A stretch of 21,430 bases of DNA. It comes from a virus. The stretch lies in IMG/VR virus record IMGVR_UViG_3300044859_001241, positions 1 through 21,430 of that record; one strand, 5' to 3'. The position numbers were made by a program, and so were the translations under genes. Each line of letters opens with the position of its first letter. Position 1 is the stretch's first letter. Below the pieces are notes generated by a model. The model saw only the letters and a program-made list of their open reading frames with translations. It searched no databases and had not been told where the DNA came from. This document shows positions 8,378 through 17,558 of this stretch, in pieces.

Positions 8378-11300
8378 TTAAAACCCTATCAACGGTACAG
8401 TAGGTGGAGTGAATGTGGTTGTGTAGCGGGCATAACCGTTTGTGATTCTCAAATCCGCAATGTAGCCAAGGGTGCCGTAGCCTGACAAACTGCTGTCTTT
8501 TGATCCAATGACCACAAGATTGGTTGTTGCACTAGCAGTTTGTGTGCCGGACACTGTGTTAAATCCTGCTGACACTCCATTTACATAGTACGTCATGGTT
8601 GTACCACTACGCACCCAAGTTAGATATGTCCATTGATTTTTAAAAACTGTTATGCCATTTCCATAATTAGATGTTGTGTTATAATAGAGCATTCTGAATG
8701 AGCCGGAAACTGGACTGGGCAGCGGCTCTAATCCAAAAACAAAATTAGCTGCTGTTTGGCCAGTTTGCCTTGCATCATACACTGACCAGTAGTCAGGAGC
8801 CGAATTACTCGGATACACCCAACATTCCAGTGTAAAGTCACTGGCAAACGTTGTGAAACCGGGTTGTGGTCTCATACCAAAGGTATCAGTTTTGGTGACA
8901 AAATAAGCACTGGAATATTTTGTTAAATTACTACCGCCAAATGGTTGAAAAGTGGATACCTGTGTGTTACCATATATTGTGATAGCAAATGCATTGGTGG
9001 AATTGTCAATGAATCTGTTTGATTGACAAACTAAGTAACTGGTTCCTGATATTGCTGTGAGTGGTGCTGTAGGTGGGGTGAATGTTGCGGTATATACTGC
9101 GGTGCCTTTGACAAATCTTAAATTAGAAATATACCCAGCCCAGGGGTTATTGTTACCATCACTGTTTCTTCCTATAAAAGGCTGTTGCGTACCATAATTT
9201 GTACTGTCAGACCATGTGCTGCCTGATTGAGTACCATTAATATACATTTTGGTGCTACTACCGCTTCTAACTACAGCTATGTGTGTCCATACATTGGCAA
9301 CCAGTGCGGCTCCTGTAATTACATTAGACCCATTAACAAGATATGTCACTTGCATTGCACCCTGCAAATATATCATGTGATCGGTAGCAAGGCGTCCACC
9401 TGCGTTGTTGCCTCCATCAATGATAGTCATATTTCCAGCACTAGATGTAGGATAGGCCCAGACTTCCAAGGTAAAATCGCCGTTGCCAGCGCCCATTGCT
9501 GCATTAAATGGGAGAGTCAAATAATCGCCACTGCCATCAAAGGCACCACTGTAGGAACCGTAGTAAGGCGAGTTTGATGTGGTTAGTTTTGCTGTGCCTG
9601 CGGTTTCCATGTCACTCAGTTCAGCAGCATCGTATGTGGATGGAGTTATGGTGCTGGATACCAATAACACAGTATTTTGCACTGCTGGCAAGGGAGAGGC
9701 GCTTGGCACAAACGGTCCGGTATATACTGCGGTGCCGTTGACCACACGCAGGTTGGAGATATATCCATTCATCAATGATGAATATGTGCCACCAGAATTT
9801 ATTGCCCCGATAACAGGTTGTTGCGCTAAATTATTAATCGTGCCAGATAATGTACCTGTAGTAGAATCTTGAACTCCATTGACAAAAAGACGTATAGTAG
9901 TTCCTGAACGAGTTACAGCAACATGATTCCATTGATTTGCAGTCACTAATGTTGTTGTACCGGTTGTGGTTGTTATTGCGGATGATCCTACTGTAAACTC
10001 ACTTCGTAGTCTACCTGTAGATTGCATATTAAAATTTATAGCTGTAGCTGATACGGTGCCACCAAACCAAACAGTAAATATCGCCGTTTCGGCCGCTAAT
10101 GTAGTTGGGTATATCCAACTTTCAATAGTAAAATCACCAGAAAATGCCCACGTATTGTTATCAGGTACTAATAAATAATCTCCAGTGCCATCAAAGTACA
10201 TGCTGGTGCCCACTGTGGTAGGAGAGTATGCTACCGGTGAAGTAAATGTGTTCACAAACGGATTTTGTATCACAGGCCGTGTGTTGCCGTTCACTGTGAT
10301 AACAAGTGCATTGGTGGAATTGTCAATGAATGTGGTAGACTGGCAGGTCAATAGACTGGTGTTGGCAATTGCAGTGAGTGGTGCTGTAGGTGGGGTGAAT
10401 GTTGCAGTATATACTGCGGTGCCTTTAACTACTCTGAAGTTTGAGATAAGACCATTCCAATCTGGAATTGATCCGTCTTGATTGCGACCAATTTCAATAA
10501 GACTAGATGATGGCAATGATGCTGTTTGATTACTAACTATAATATCTTGTACGCCATTAACATATAATTTAAACACAAGAGATTGTCTAACAAACGCAAT
10601 GTGATACCACTGCCCGCTGTTACTAAGCTGTGTTGTTCCATTGGTGCCACTAGTACCGAAATAAGTTCCAACTCCTGATCCGTTAGCGTAAATATTGATT
10701 GCGTTATCACCATTACTCAACCTAACCATAAGCCGATTAGTATAACTTCCGCTAGTATATATTGTAAAAAGACCTCGGCCATACTGAGAACCAGAATAAC
10801 CATAATTAATTACAAAACACTCAAAAGTAAAATCTCCGGTGCCCATGTCAAATCCCGCATTTACGGGTGTGGTCAAATAATCCCCAGTGCCATCAAAGTA
10901 ACCACTGTAGCTGGCAAAGTTTGTGATGTAGCCCGGGAATGGTGAGAATTTATTTACAACAGTATCACCATTTCTTGTTATCACATTGCGTATTGGAGAA
11001 TAGTCAACAAAACTGTTTGAGTTACAGGTCAACAAACTGGTATTTGCTATGGAATTCAATGGCGTGGTGCTGGGTGTGAATGCTGCGGTATATACTGCGG
11101 TACCTTTGACCACACGCAGGTTAGAGATATACCCCTTAAACATTGAATCTGCATTAACATTACTTGCAGCACCAATCGTTGGTGTGATTGTAGAAGTTAC
11201 ACTATCTGAGTCAGTATAGGACCCACTGCTCACACCATTGATATAGAATGTGATCGTTGACCCGTTTCTCACAAGGGCAACGTGATTCCAGGTACCTGCT

Positions 11301-13894
11301 GTAATTGTTCCTGTAGATGTACCGCTACCAACATCACCAAGTTGAGCGTACAACACCCTAGTAGAACCGTTTAATGCAATTACAAATTCATTAGCAACAC
11401 CATATGTAGTTGCTCCAACGATTACTCCGTAAGCCGCAGTTGTTCCAGTGTCATAAATCCACGCTTCAATAGTGAAATTGCCTGCACCAAACGCAAATGC
11501 AGTATTGGTAGGCATGCTCAGGTAATCACCAGTGCCATCAAAATAATTGCTCCATGCACCATTGAGTGGACTGAATGTTCCTATGTTTGTGTTACCGTTT
11601 CGTGTGATTGAATTGTTCTGACCGCTTTCGTCAACCATTGTGGTTGTTGTGGCAGGCACAGTGGTTTGACAGGTCAACAAACCGGTGTTGGTGATTGCAG
11701 TGAGTGGTGTGGTAGGCGGTGTGAACGCAGCGGTATATACTGCGGTTCCATTGACCAATCTAAAATTAGAAATATAACTGGTTGTTAGTTGTACGCCAGT
11801 GTCGCCACCACCTATTGCTGCCAGCCCAGAACTAAAGTTAGTACTCATTGTGCCAGACCCATCTAATACGCCATTTAAATATAACTTTGTCTGACTGCCA
11901 CCAGTGCCTTCTCGCACAAGTGCCACATGATTCCATTGTCCAATTGGTACTACGCTAGAGCAGGTAAAAAGAAAACCGCCTTGAACACCAATTGATATGC
12001 CGCCAGATGAATTTAATAAAATTAACGGTCCGCTGGTTGTATTACTTCCTGCGTATATATACTTGTCAGAGTTTGTTGCAGGAAGATATATCCAGAGCTC
12101 AATTGTAAACGCAGATGTTCTAATAGAAGGTTGTGTATAGGTTAGATAATCACCAGTGCCATCAAACAATGTGCTGCCGTATGTGGCGTAACTGCTGTTG
12201 GGTGTGAATGGTTGAAATGAGTTTACTGCTATGTTACCGGCCACTGTGATTGTAAACGCATTGGCAGAATTGTCAACAAATCCACTTGATTGACAGGTTA
12301 ATAGACTGGTACCAGAAATTGCTGTTAATGGCGTGGTGCTGGGTGTGAAGTTGCTGGTGTACACAGCGGTACCTTTAACCACACGCAGGTTTGAAATATA
12401 ACCAGTGATCAAAGCTGATGGCCCTGCTCCTGCACCTATAAAATATGGTACTCCTGATGAAGTATTTACAGTAGCTATTGTAGCATCAGTTCCTTTTACA
12501 CCATTAACATAACAGGATGTAGTGCTTCCATTTTTAACGCCAGCAACATGATACCATGTTCCAACAACAGGAACGGTTGTATTATATGCTCGTACAGCAC
12601 TGGCTAAAAATCCAGTTGATGTGCAATAAAATTCCCATCTACTTTGATCTGCTCTATAGAATAAAGCCCAATCTCCGTCACCTGATGTATTATTAGTATT
12701 GCTTATAATATGTTGAGAAGAAGCAACACTGCTTGAAAAATAAACCCAAGCCTCAACGGTAAAACTGCTTGACTGTGGTGCTAACGCAACATTATACGGC
12801 ACACTTAAATAATCTCCAGTGCCATCAAAGTATCCACTGTAGTAGCCAGGTTCAAACGGATCAAATTTACTTGGCTTGGTGTCTCCAACAATGGTGATGT
12901 CAAGATTGTTTGAACTTGCATCAGACACAAATGTATTTGTTACTACCGTGCTGCTCATCAACATTGAATTGTATTTGAAGTACGGATCACTCAACGTCAC
13001 AACCCAGTAAATTGTATTGGTTGCAGAACGATTTGTGGTTGCGGCTGTGGCAGTCAACAATGACGTTGTGTTGGCTTCTGTTGTGGGTGTGCCTGATATC
13101 ACACCTGAACTCAGTGCCAATCCTGTGGGCAAGGCATTTGCAGTGTATGTTACACCGTAACCGGCAGCACTGGTTGCAGTCAAGGTAACGTTGCTGATTG
13201 GTGAGCCGCCCACCACTGCATAGGTGGTTCCACTGCCTGGACTGCTCCAGGTGACCACATCAGTGTTGATGGTCAAAGTAAAACTGCGAGTTACGTCTTG
13301 TAACTCAGCGTCAGTAGCTTTGATTGAAAAACTATATGTTGTACTGCTACTATCTACTGGTGCTGTGCCAGTAATCACGCCATTAGCATACAATGTTGCG
13401 CCACTAGGTAATGCACCAGTATCCAAACTATATGTTATTGCACTATCACTTGTAGCAACCACTTGAGTGCTAATTGCTGTAGTTTCATAGTTTGTTCCAA
13501 TGCTACCTGCGGATGTAGTATATGTTGGTATACTAGAATAAGTTATACCAGGTATATATATAGCGGCTGATCCACTAGTATTGGATAGTATCAATGTATA
13601 TGACCCGGCAGATTTTGCTGTACTAGTAAAGGTTGCTGTTGATGGACTTACTACGGTAACTGATGCTAAAGTGGTAGAACCAACTATACCAGTCAGCCCA
13701 GCAGCAAAACCTGTGCCAGTGACAACAACGGTTTGTCCACCTGCAGGATCTAATGATGTATCATCTGACCCTTGAATAGCCCAAGATGTAATTGAAGGTA
13801 CCGGGTCTTTCTTCTGAACAAATAATTCACGATTTGCTACTGACCCGACACCGTCTCTGGCCCTTGCTCCGCGAATACCGCTATTGAAAAACAT
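8378..13894 (-). CDS. Multi-lectin adhesin: TIG, two Ig-like modules and seven LamG-like modules
   Basis: The protein is 1838 aa. ATG at 13894 overlaps the stop of the preceding gene as TAATG, with a strong GGGAGGAGA upstream. After a short N-terminus (MFFNSGIRGARARDG, perhaps the attachment segment) come an IPT/TIG domain (residues ~37-120; GGQTVVVTGTGFAAGL), two putative-Ig modules (~125-210 and ~212-302; ALPSGATL with GVITGTAP, then ALPTGLAL with GVISGTP) and seven concanavalin/LamG-like modules. Six carry FDGTGDYL or FDGSGDYL, near residues 356, 577, 787, 1000, 1233 and 1453; the seventh, near 1663, has lost it. Each has FTxExW, QWNHVAxVR-like and SNLRVVKGTAVYT-type motifs. LamG folds usually bind glycans, so host-surface recognition is the likely role; no catalytic motif is visible. 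The protein ends directly after the last module (FTPPTVPLIGF). Confidence 0.9.
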   Translation of the reverse strand: MFFNSGIRGARARDGVGSVANRELFVQKKDPVPSITSWAIQGSDDTSLDPAGGQTVVVTGTGFAAGLTGIVGSTTLASVTVVSPSTATFTSTAKSAGSYTLILSNTSGSAAIYIPGITYSSIPTYTTSAGSIGTNYETTAISTQVVATSDSAITYSLDTGALPSGATLYANGVITGTAPVDSSSTTYSFSIKATDAELQDVTRSFTLTINTDVVTWSSPGSGTTYAVVGGSPISNVTLTATSAAGYGVTYTANALPTGLALSSGVISGTPTTEANTTSLLTATAATTNRSATNTIYWVVTLSDPYFKYNSMLMSSTVVTNTFVSDASSNNLDITIVGDTKPSKFDPFEPGYYSGYFDGTGDYLSVPYNVALAPQSSSFTVEAWVYFSSSVASSQHIISNTNNTSGDGDWALFYRADQSRWEFYCTSTGFLASAVRAYNTTVPVVGTWYHVAGVKNGSTTSCYVNGVKGTDATIATVNTSSGVPYFIGAGAGPSALITGYISNLRVVKGTAVYTSNFTPSTTPLTAISGTSLLTCQSSGFVDNSANAFTITVAGNIAVNSFQPFTPNSSYATYGSTLFDGTGDYLTYTQPSIRTSAFTIELWIYLPATNSDKYIYAGSNTTSGPLILLNSSGGISIGVQGGFLFTCSSVVPIGQWNHVALVREGTGGSQTKLYLNGVLDGSGTMSTNFSSGLAAIGGGDTGVQLTTSYISNFRLVNGTAVYTAAFTPPTTPLTAITNTGLLTCQTTVPATTTTMVDESGQNNSITRNGNTNIGTFSPLNGAWSNYFDGTGDYLSMPTNTAFAFGAGNFTIEAWIYDTGTTAAYGVIVGATTYGVANEFVIALNGSTRVLYAQLGDVGSGTSTGTITAGTWNHVALVRNGSTITFYINGVSSGSYTDSDSVTSTITPTIGAASNVNADSMFKGYISNLRVVKGTAVYTAAFTPSTTPLNSIANTSLLTCNSNSFVDYSPIRNVITRNGDTVVNKFSPFPGYITNFASYSGYFDGTGDYLTTPVNAGFDMGTGDFTFECFVINYGYSGSQYGRGLFTIYTSGSYTNRLMVRLSNGDNAINIYANGSGVGTYFGTSGTNGTTQLSNSGQWYHIAFVRQSLVFKLYVNGVQDIIVSNQTASLPSSSLIEIGRNQDGSIPDWNGLISNFRVVKGTAVYTATFTPPTAPLTAIANTSLLTCQSTTFIDNSTNALVITVNGNTRPVIQNPFVNTFTSPVAYSPTTVGTSMYFDGTGDYLLVPDNNTWAFSGDFTIESWIYPTTLAAETAIFTVWFGGTVSATAINFNMQSTGRLRSEFTVGSSAITTTTGTTTLVTANQWNHVAVTRSGTTIRLFVNGVQDSTTGTLSGTINNLAQQPVIGAINSGGTYSSLMNGYISNLRVVNGTAVYTGPFVPSASPLPAVQNTVLLVSSTITPSTYDAAELSDMETAGTAKLTTSNSPYYGSYSGAFDGSGDYLTLPFNAAMGAGNGDFTLEVWAYPTSSAGNMTIIDGGNNAGGRLATDHMIYLQGAMQVTYLVNGSNVITGAALVANVWTHIAVVRSGSSTKMYINGTQSGSTWSDSTNYGTQQPFIGRNSDGNNNPWAGYISNLRFVKGTAVYTATFTPPTAPLTAISGTSYLVCQSNRFIDNSTNAFAITIYGNTQVSTFQPFGGSNLTKYSSAYFVTKTDTFGMRPQPGFTTFASDFTLECWVYPSNSAPDYWSVYDARQTGQTAANFVFGLEPLPSPVSGSFRMLYYNTTSNYGNGITVFKNQWTYLTWVRSGTTMTYYVNGVSAGFNTVSGTQTASATTNLVVIGSKDSSLSGYGTLGYIADLRITNGYARYTTTFTPPTVPLIGF
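9061..9112 (-). repeat. DNA-conserved LamG linker, copy 1
   Basis: This 52-bp segment, which codes for the TAVYTATFTPP end of one LamG module, is nearly identical (two mismatches by eye) to 10378-10429. Shorter relatives centred on the TATATACTGCGGT core recur at the other module ends, for example near 9720, 11089 and 11733. Confidence 0.8.
10378..10429 (-). repeat. DNA-conserved LamG linker, copy 2
   Basis: Partner of 9061-9112 in the same gene. A second match precedes it: about 24 bases around 10311-10334 equal those around 8992-9015 (coding for IDNSTNA). The repeats bracket one lectin module each. Confidence 0.8.
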
Positions 13895-14253
13895 TAATTA
13901 ATCTCCTCCCAACTACATACAGCTTGCAATCTACTATTTGCATTTGCTGTAAGTCTGAGCGTGTCCCCTTCTAATAAATATAAACTCAATGTTTTATCTA
14001 TAGGTGTAAAACTTGTATTGATTGCAACTGTTACTGCATTTATAATAGTATATGCGGTTGAACTTCTATATAAATCTACTGTCAATGTTGCTGAATTGCT
14101 TGCATCAACATTAGATACTATTAGACAATTTATTTTATATACTTTTCCACTAGCCCCGGAATTTGTTACAATTGCAGTTGCTGAGTTAGTAACTGCTTGA
14201 ACTCCGGTATTTCCTATAATATTTGTTACTGCTACGATATTTGGTGCTGACAT
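13894..14253 (-). CDS. Small conserved phage structural protein
   Basis: The protein is 119 aa, starting MSAPNIVAVTNIIG, with AAGGAA about 7 bases upstream of the ATG. The core VYKINCLIVSNVD, TLTVDLYRSSTAY and LYLLEGDTLRLTANANSRLQAVCSWEEI resembles, from memory, a small hypothetical protein that sits between tail fibre genes in marine T4-like phages. The pattern is all-beta. No signal, membrane or catalytic motif is seen. It lies 9 bases after the 1073-aa fibre and shares its stop with the start of the 1838-aa adhesin, which suggests coupled translation and perhaps a base or adaptor role for that adhesin; this is inference. Confidence 0.82.
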   Translation of the reverse strand: MSAPNIVAVTNIIGNTGVQAVTNSATAIVTNSGASGKVYKINCLIVSNVDASNSATLTVDLYRSSTAYTIINAVTVAINTSFTPIDKTLSLYLLEGDTLRLTANANSRLQAVCSWEEIN

Positions 14254-14262
14254 GTTTGTTCC

Positions 14263-17200
14263 TTAAAATCCAAATACTATTGCCATGGCAATAGCTTTTC
14301 CTGTTGTGGTTAGCCCACTTGTGCTTACCACTCCCAAAGTTGTAATTTCTAAACTTGATCCACTAGCCGGGGGTGCTACAAATGTGATATCTGAGCCTGA
14401 TAAACTGTATACATCTTTTTGCAATATTGCACCGTTATAGTTTATGATAGTATCATTTTCACTTGATGGTGTGGTGCTCAATGTGAATACAGTTTGAACT
14501 CCATTGCCGGTAAAATTATCTATTGTTGCAGTAGTTGTTCCGCCAGATTGTGCTACCCAGCTTAGTGTACCTGATCCATTAGTACTTAGTACATAGTTAG
14601 CCGTTCCACCTGTTATATGTAAGTTACTTACATTACCTAATGTAACATTTGCAGTAGTTGTAAAATCAACAATACCTGTTGCATTGCTTACAGTCAATCC
14701 AGATAATGATCCAACACTAGTAATATTAGGTTGTGCGTTAGTTGTAACAGTTCCTGCAGTGGTTGCACTAGATGATGTTATTCCAGTCAACAAGCTGCCG
14801 TTACCACTAAAATAGTTAGCGGTTACTAAATTACCTAAATCAGCGTTACCACTTGTAATATTACCTGTTATTGTTAAACTAGTTAGTGTACCAACTGATG
14901 TAATATTTGGCTGTGCGTTAGTGTACACAGTGCCAGCAACTAATGCGTTACCTACTTGTCCAGAGACGTTACTACCAGTTACTGAATTAGCAATATTTGC
15001 ATAATGAGCCTGAACTGCACTTGTGACATTACCAGTGACATTAGCACCTGTTATAGTTGTTAGTGTACTACCATTACCTATAAAATAATTTGCACTTACA
15101 TTACCGGTGTATGTTGGTAGATACGCGGCTACATTACTGTTTGCATATCCAGCTGGTAAGCCAGTCAATAAGCTACCATCACCGCTAAAATATGTTGCTG
15201 TTGCCAAGTTGCCTAAACTAGCATTACCTGATGTAATATTACCGGTTACAGTTAGGCTACTTAATGTACCAACTGAAGTAATATTTGGTTGAGCATTAGT
15301 ATATACTGTTCCAGCCACTAGTGCATTACTTACTTGACCTGATATGTTGCTGCCAGCTACTGAGTTAGCTATGTTTGCAAAATGACTTTGTACTGCGCTA
15401 GTAACATTACCAGTGACATTGGCACCTGTAAGACTTGTTAATAATGATCCGTTTCCACTGAAGTAGTTTGCTACGACATAATTAGCACCAGATATGTTAC
15501 CTGTACCTGATCCAGTAGTAATTGTTCCTGCTACTAACGAACCAGATATGTTTGCATTACCTGCTGTGAAATTACCCGTATATGTTGGAAGATATGCGGC
15601 TACATTTGCATTTGAATAGCTTGAGGGTAGTCCAGTTAATAAACTACCGTTACCAATGAAGTAATCAGCAGATACATTACCTGTTACAGTCAATGATGTT
15701 AGACTACCTATACTAGTGATGTTTGGCTGAGCATTAGTGTAAACAGTACCAGCAACTAATGCATTGCCTACTTGACCACTCACATTTCCACCGGTTACTG
15801 AGTTAGCTATGTTTGCAAAATGACTTTGTACTGCACTAGTGACATTGCCACTTACATTTGCACCCGTAATACTTGTTAATAATGATCCGTTTCCACTGAA
15901 GTAATTTGCTACAACATAATTAGCACCAGATATATTACCAGAACCCGATCCTGTAGTAATACTACCAGAGATGTTTGCATTACCTGCACTGAAATTACCT
16001 GTATATGTTGGAAGATATGCGGCTACATTACTGTTGCTATATGTACCAGTAATGCCGGTTAGTAGACTACCATCACCGCTAAAATATGTTGCTGTTGCTA
16101 AGTTACCTAAACTAGCATTGCCTGATGTAATATTACCTGTTACCGTTAAACTTACTAATGTACCAACTGAGGTAATATTAGGCTGTGCATTAGTATAAAC
16201 AGTACCGGCTACTAATGCATTGCCTACTTGCCCACTTACATTACTACCTGCTACTGAATTAGCAATATTTGCAAAATGACTTTGTACTGCGCTGGTAACA
16301 TTTCCTGATACATTACTACCGGTTATGTCAGTTAATGTGCTGCCATTACCTATAAAATAATTAGCACGGATATTACCAAAACTATTAAATGTTACTACCT
16401 CACTAGATACTGAGACATTACTTCCAAATGCAAATTCACCGTTAGAGTTATCCCAACCCATAAATGCATCAACTACTCCGGTGGTGTAATAATGCAATAA
16501 CGAGCCGCGATCTTTCCCGTCATTACTTATTAATGGGGCTCCGTTAACTCCGCCGCCCAATTCAATGATTGGATCTTCAACTCTAAATGTTTCTACATTA
16601 ATGTATGTAGTATTACCACTTACTGTAAAATTACCAGTTACGGTAGCATCTCCGCTTACATTCAAACTGACTAATGTACCAACTGATGTAATATTTGGTT
16701 GAGCATTTGTGTATACTGTACCGGCTACCAATGCATTACCTACTTGACCACTTACATTACTTCCGGCTACTGAATTAGCTATATTTGCATAATGACTTTG
16801 CACTGCACTTGTGACATTACCGTTTACATTGCTACCTGTTATATATGTTAAGGTTGCACCATTACCTATAAAATAGTTAGCAGAGACATTGCCGGTGTAT
16901 GTTGGGAGATATGCGGCTACATTTGTATTTGAATAACTTGCTGGCAATCCGGTTAATAAACTACCATCACCACTAAAATATGTTGCTGTTGCCAAGTTAC
17001 CTAAACTAGCATTACCACTTGTAATATTACCTGTTACAGTTAAACTTGATAATGTTCCAACAGAAGTAATGTTTGGTTGAGCATTTGTGTACACCGTGCC
17101 AGCAACTAATGCGTTGCCTACTTGACCGCTAATATTACTTCCTGCTACGGAGTTAGCAATATTTGCAAAATGACTTTGTACTGCACTAGTTACATTACCA

Positions 17201-17484
17201 GTTATGTTAGCACCGGTAATATATGTTAATGTGCTACCATTGCCTATAAAATAATCAGCAGAAACATTGCCTGTATATGTTGGAAGATACGCCGCTACAT
17301 TTGTATTTGAATAACCTGCTGCTATTCCGGTTAATAATGCCCCGTTACCTATAAAATAATTTGCTGTTACGCTATTGCCTAAATTAGCATTAGCGGCTGA
17401 AACATTGGCAGTTATTGTCATTCCGTTAACTGTATAGTTACCGGTTATGTCTATGCCAGATGATTTAACTACCGTTAATGCCAT
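14263..17484 (-). CDS. Giant repetitive tail fibre, paralogue without S74 domain
   Basis: The protein is 1073 aa, starting MALTVVKSSGIDITGN; AAGG lies 9 bases before the ATG. It is built from the same repeats as the 1460-aa fibre: seven QPNITS(V/I)G units, YFIGNGSxLT units and SAVQSHFANIANSV blocks, plus the shared FRVEDPIIELGGG block near residues 260-375 and one GTANYVLSTNGSGTLSWV unit. The last ~91 residues (983-1073) differ completely: FTGNGVQTVFTLSTTP, INYNGAILQKDVYSL and ITFVAPPASGSSLEI form a small beta domain seen in phage tail fibres, followed by a short tail ending AIAMAIVFGF. With no self-cleaving chaperone visible, it may fold alone or need a chaperone in trans, such as the protein at 2973-3545. 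It is likely a shaft-forming fibre; the target is unknown. Confidence 0.9.
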   Translation of the reverse strand: MALTVVKSSGIDITGNYTVNGMTITANVSAANANLGNSVTANYFIGNGALLTGIAAGYSNTNVAAYLPTYTGNVSADYFIGNGSTLTYITGANITGNVTSAVQSHFANIANSVAGSNISGQVGNALVAGTVYTNAQPNITSVGTLSSLTVTGNITSGNASLGNLATATYFSGDGSLLTGLPASYSNTNVAAYLPTYTGNVSANYFIGNGATLTYITGSNVNGNVTSAVQSHYANIANSVAGSNVSGQVGNALVAGTVYTNAQPNITSVGTLVSLNVSGDATVTGNFTVSGNTTYINVETFRVEDPIIELGGGVNGAPLISNDGKDRGSLLHYYTTGVVDAFMGWDNSNGEFAFGSNVSVSSEVVTFNSFGNIRANYFIGNGSTLTDITGSNVSGNVTSAVQSHFANIANSVAGSNVSGQVGNALVAGTVYTNAQPNITSVGTLVSLTVTGNITSGNASLGNLATATYFSGDGSLLTGITGTYSNSNVAAYLPTYTGNFSAGNANISGSITTGSGSGNISGANYVVANYFSGNGSLLTSITGANVSGNVTSAVQSHFANIANSVTGGNVSGQVGNALVAGTVYTNAQPNITSIGSLTSLTVTGNVSADYFIGNGSLLTGLPSSYSNANVAAYLPTYTGNFTAGNANISGSLVAGTITTGSGTGNISGANYVVANYFSGNGSLLTSLTGANVTGNVTSAVQSHFANIANSVAGSNISGQVSNALVAGTVYTNAQPNITSVGTLSSLTVTGNITSGNASLGNLATATYFSGDGSLLTGLPAGYANSNVAAYLPTYTGNVSANYFIGNGSTLTTITGANVTGNVTSAVQAHYANIANSVTGSNVSGQVGNALVAGTVYTNAQPNITSVGTLTSLTITGNITSGNADLGNLVTANYFSGNGSLLTGITSSSATTAGTVTTNAQPNITSVGSLSGLTVSNATGIVDFTTTANVTLGNVSNLHITGGTANYVLSTNGSGTLSWVAQSGGTTTATIDNFTGNGVQTVFTLSTTPSSENDTIINYNGAILQKDVYSLSGSDITFVAPPASGSSLEITTLGVVSTSGLTTTGKAIAMAIVFGF
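16372..16701 (-). repeat. Fibre block shared with 6407-6736 (copy in the 1073-aa fibre)
   Basis: Counterpart of 6407-6736, about 330 bp, with mostly synonymous differences. The encoded text differs at few residues, such as GAPLISNDGKDRGS here against GDPLTTNDGKDRGT there. Confidence 0.9.
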
Positions 17485-17503
17485 TTTTTATACCTTATTA
17501 TAT

Positions 17504-17510
17504 TATTTAG
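17504..17510 (-). promoter_or_regulatory. Possible late promoter upstream of the 1073-aa fibre
   Basis: The 74-base gap 17485-17558 is the longest in the window. On the minus strand it holds CTAAATA, close to the T4-like late promoter core, 19 bases before the ATG at 17484. The gap shows no clear terminator hairpin with a T-tract and no other gene. The match is weak in AT-rich sequence. Confidence 0.3.
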
Positions 17511-17558
17511 CGTATTTTTGTTATACTAGTTCTACCCAAGAGGTTGTATATTCAATTA

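Noticed and set aside
8992-10481. Plus-strand open frames opposite the lectin array (for example 9227-9577, 9579-9872, 9966-10178)
   Set aside because: They are antisense to a continuous, domain-rich gene, resemble no family I know, and lack convincing ribosome sites.
17485-17558. Terminator or small RNA in the largest gap
   Set aside because: No stable stem followed by a T-tract is visible on the coding strand.
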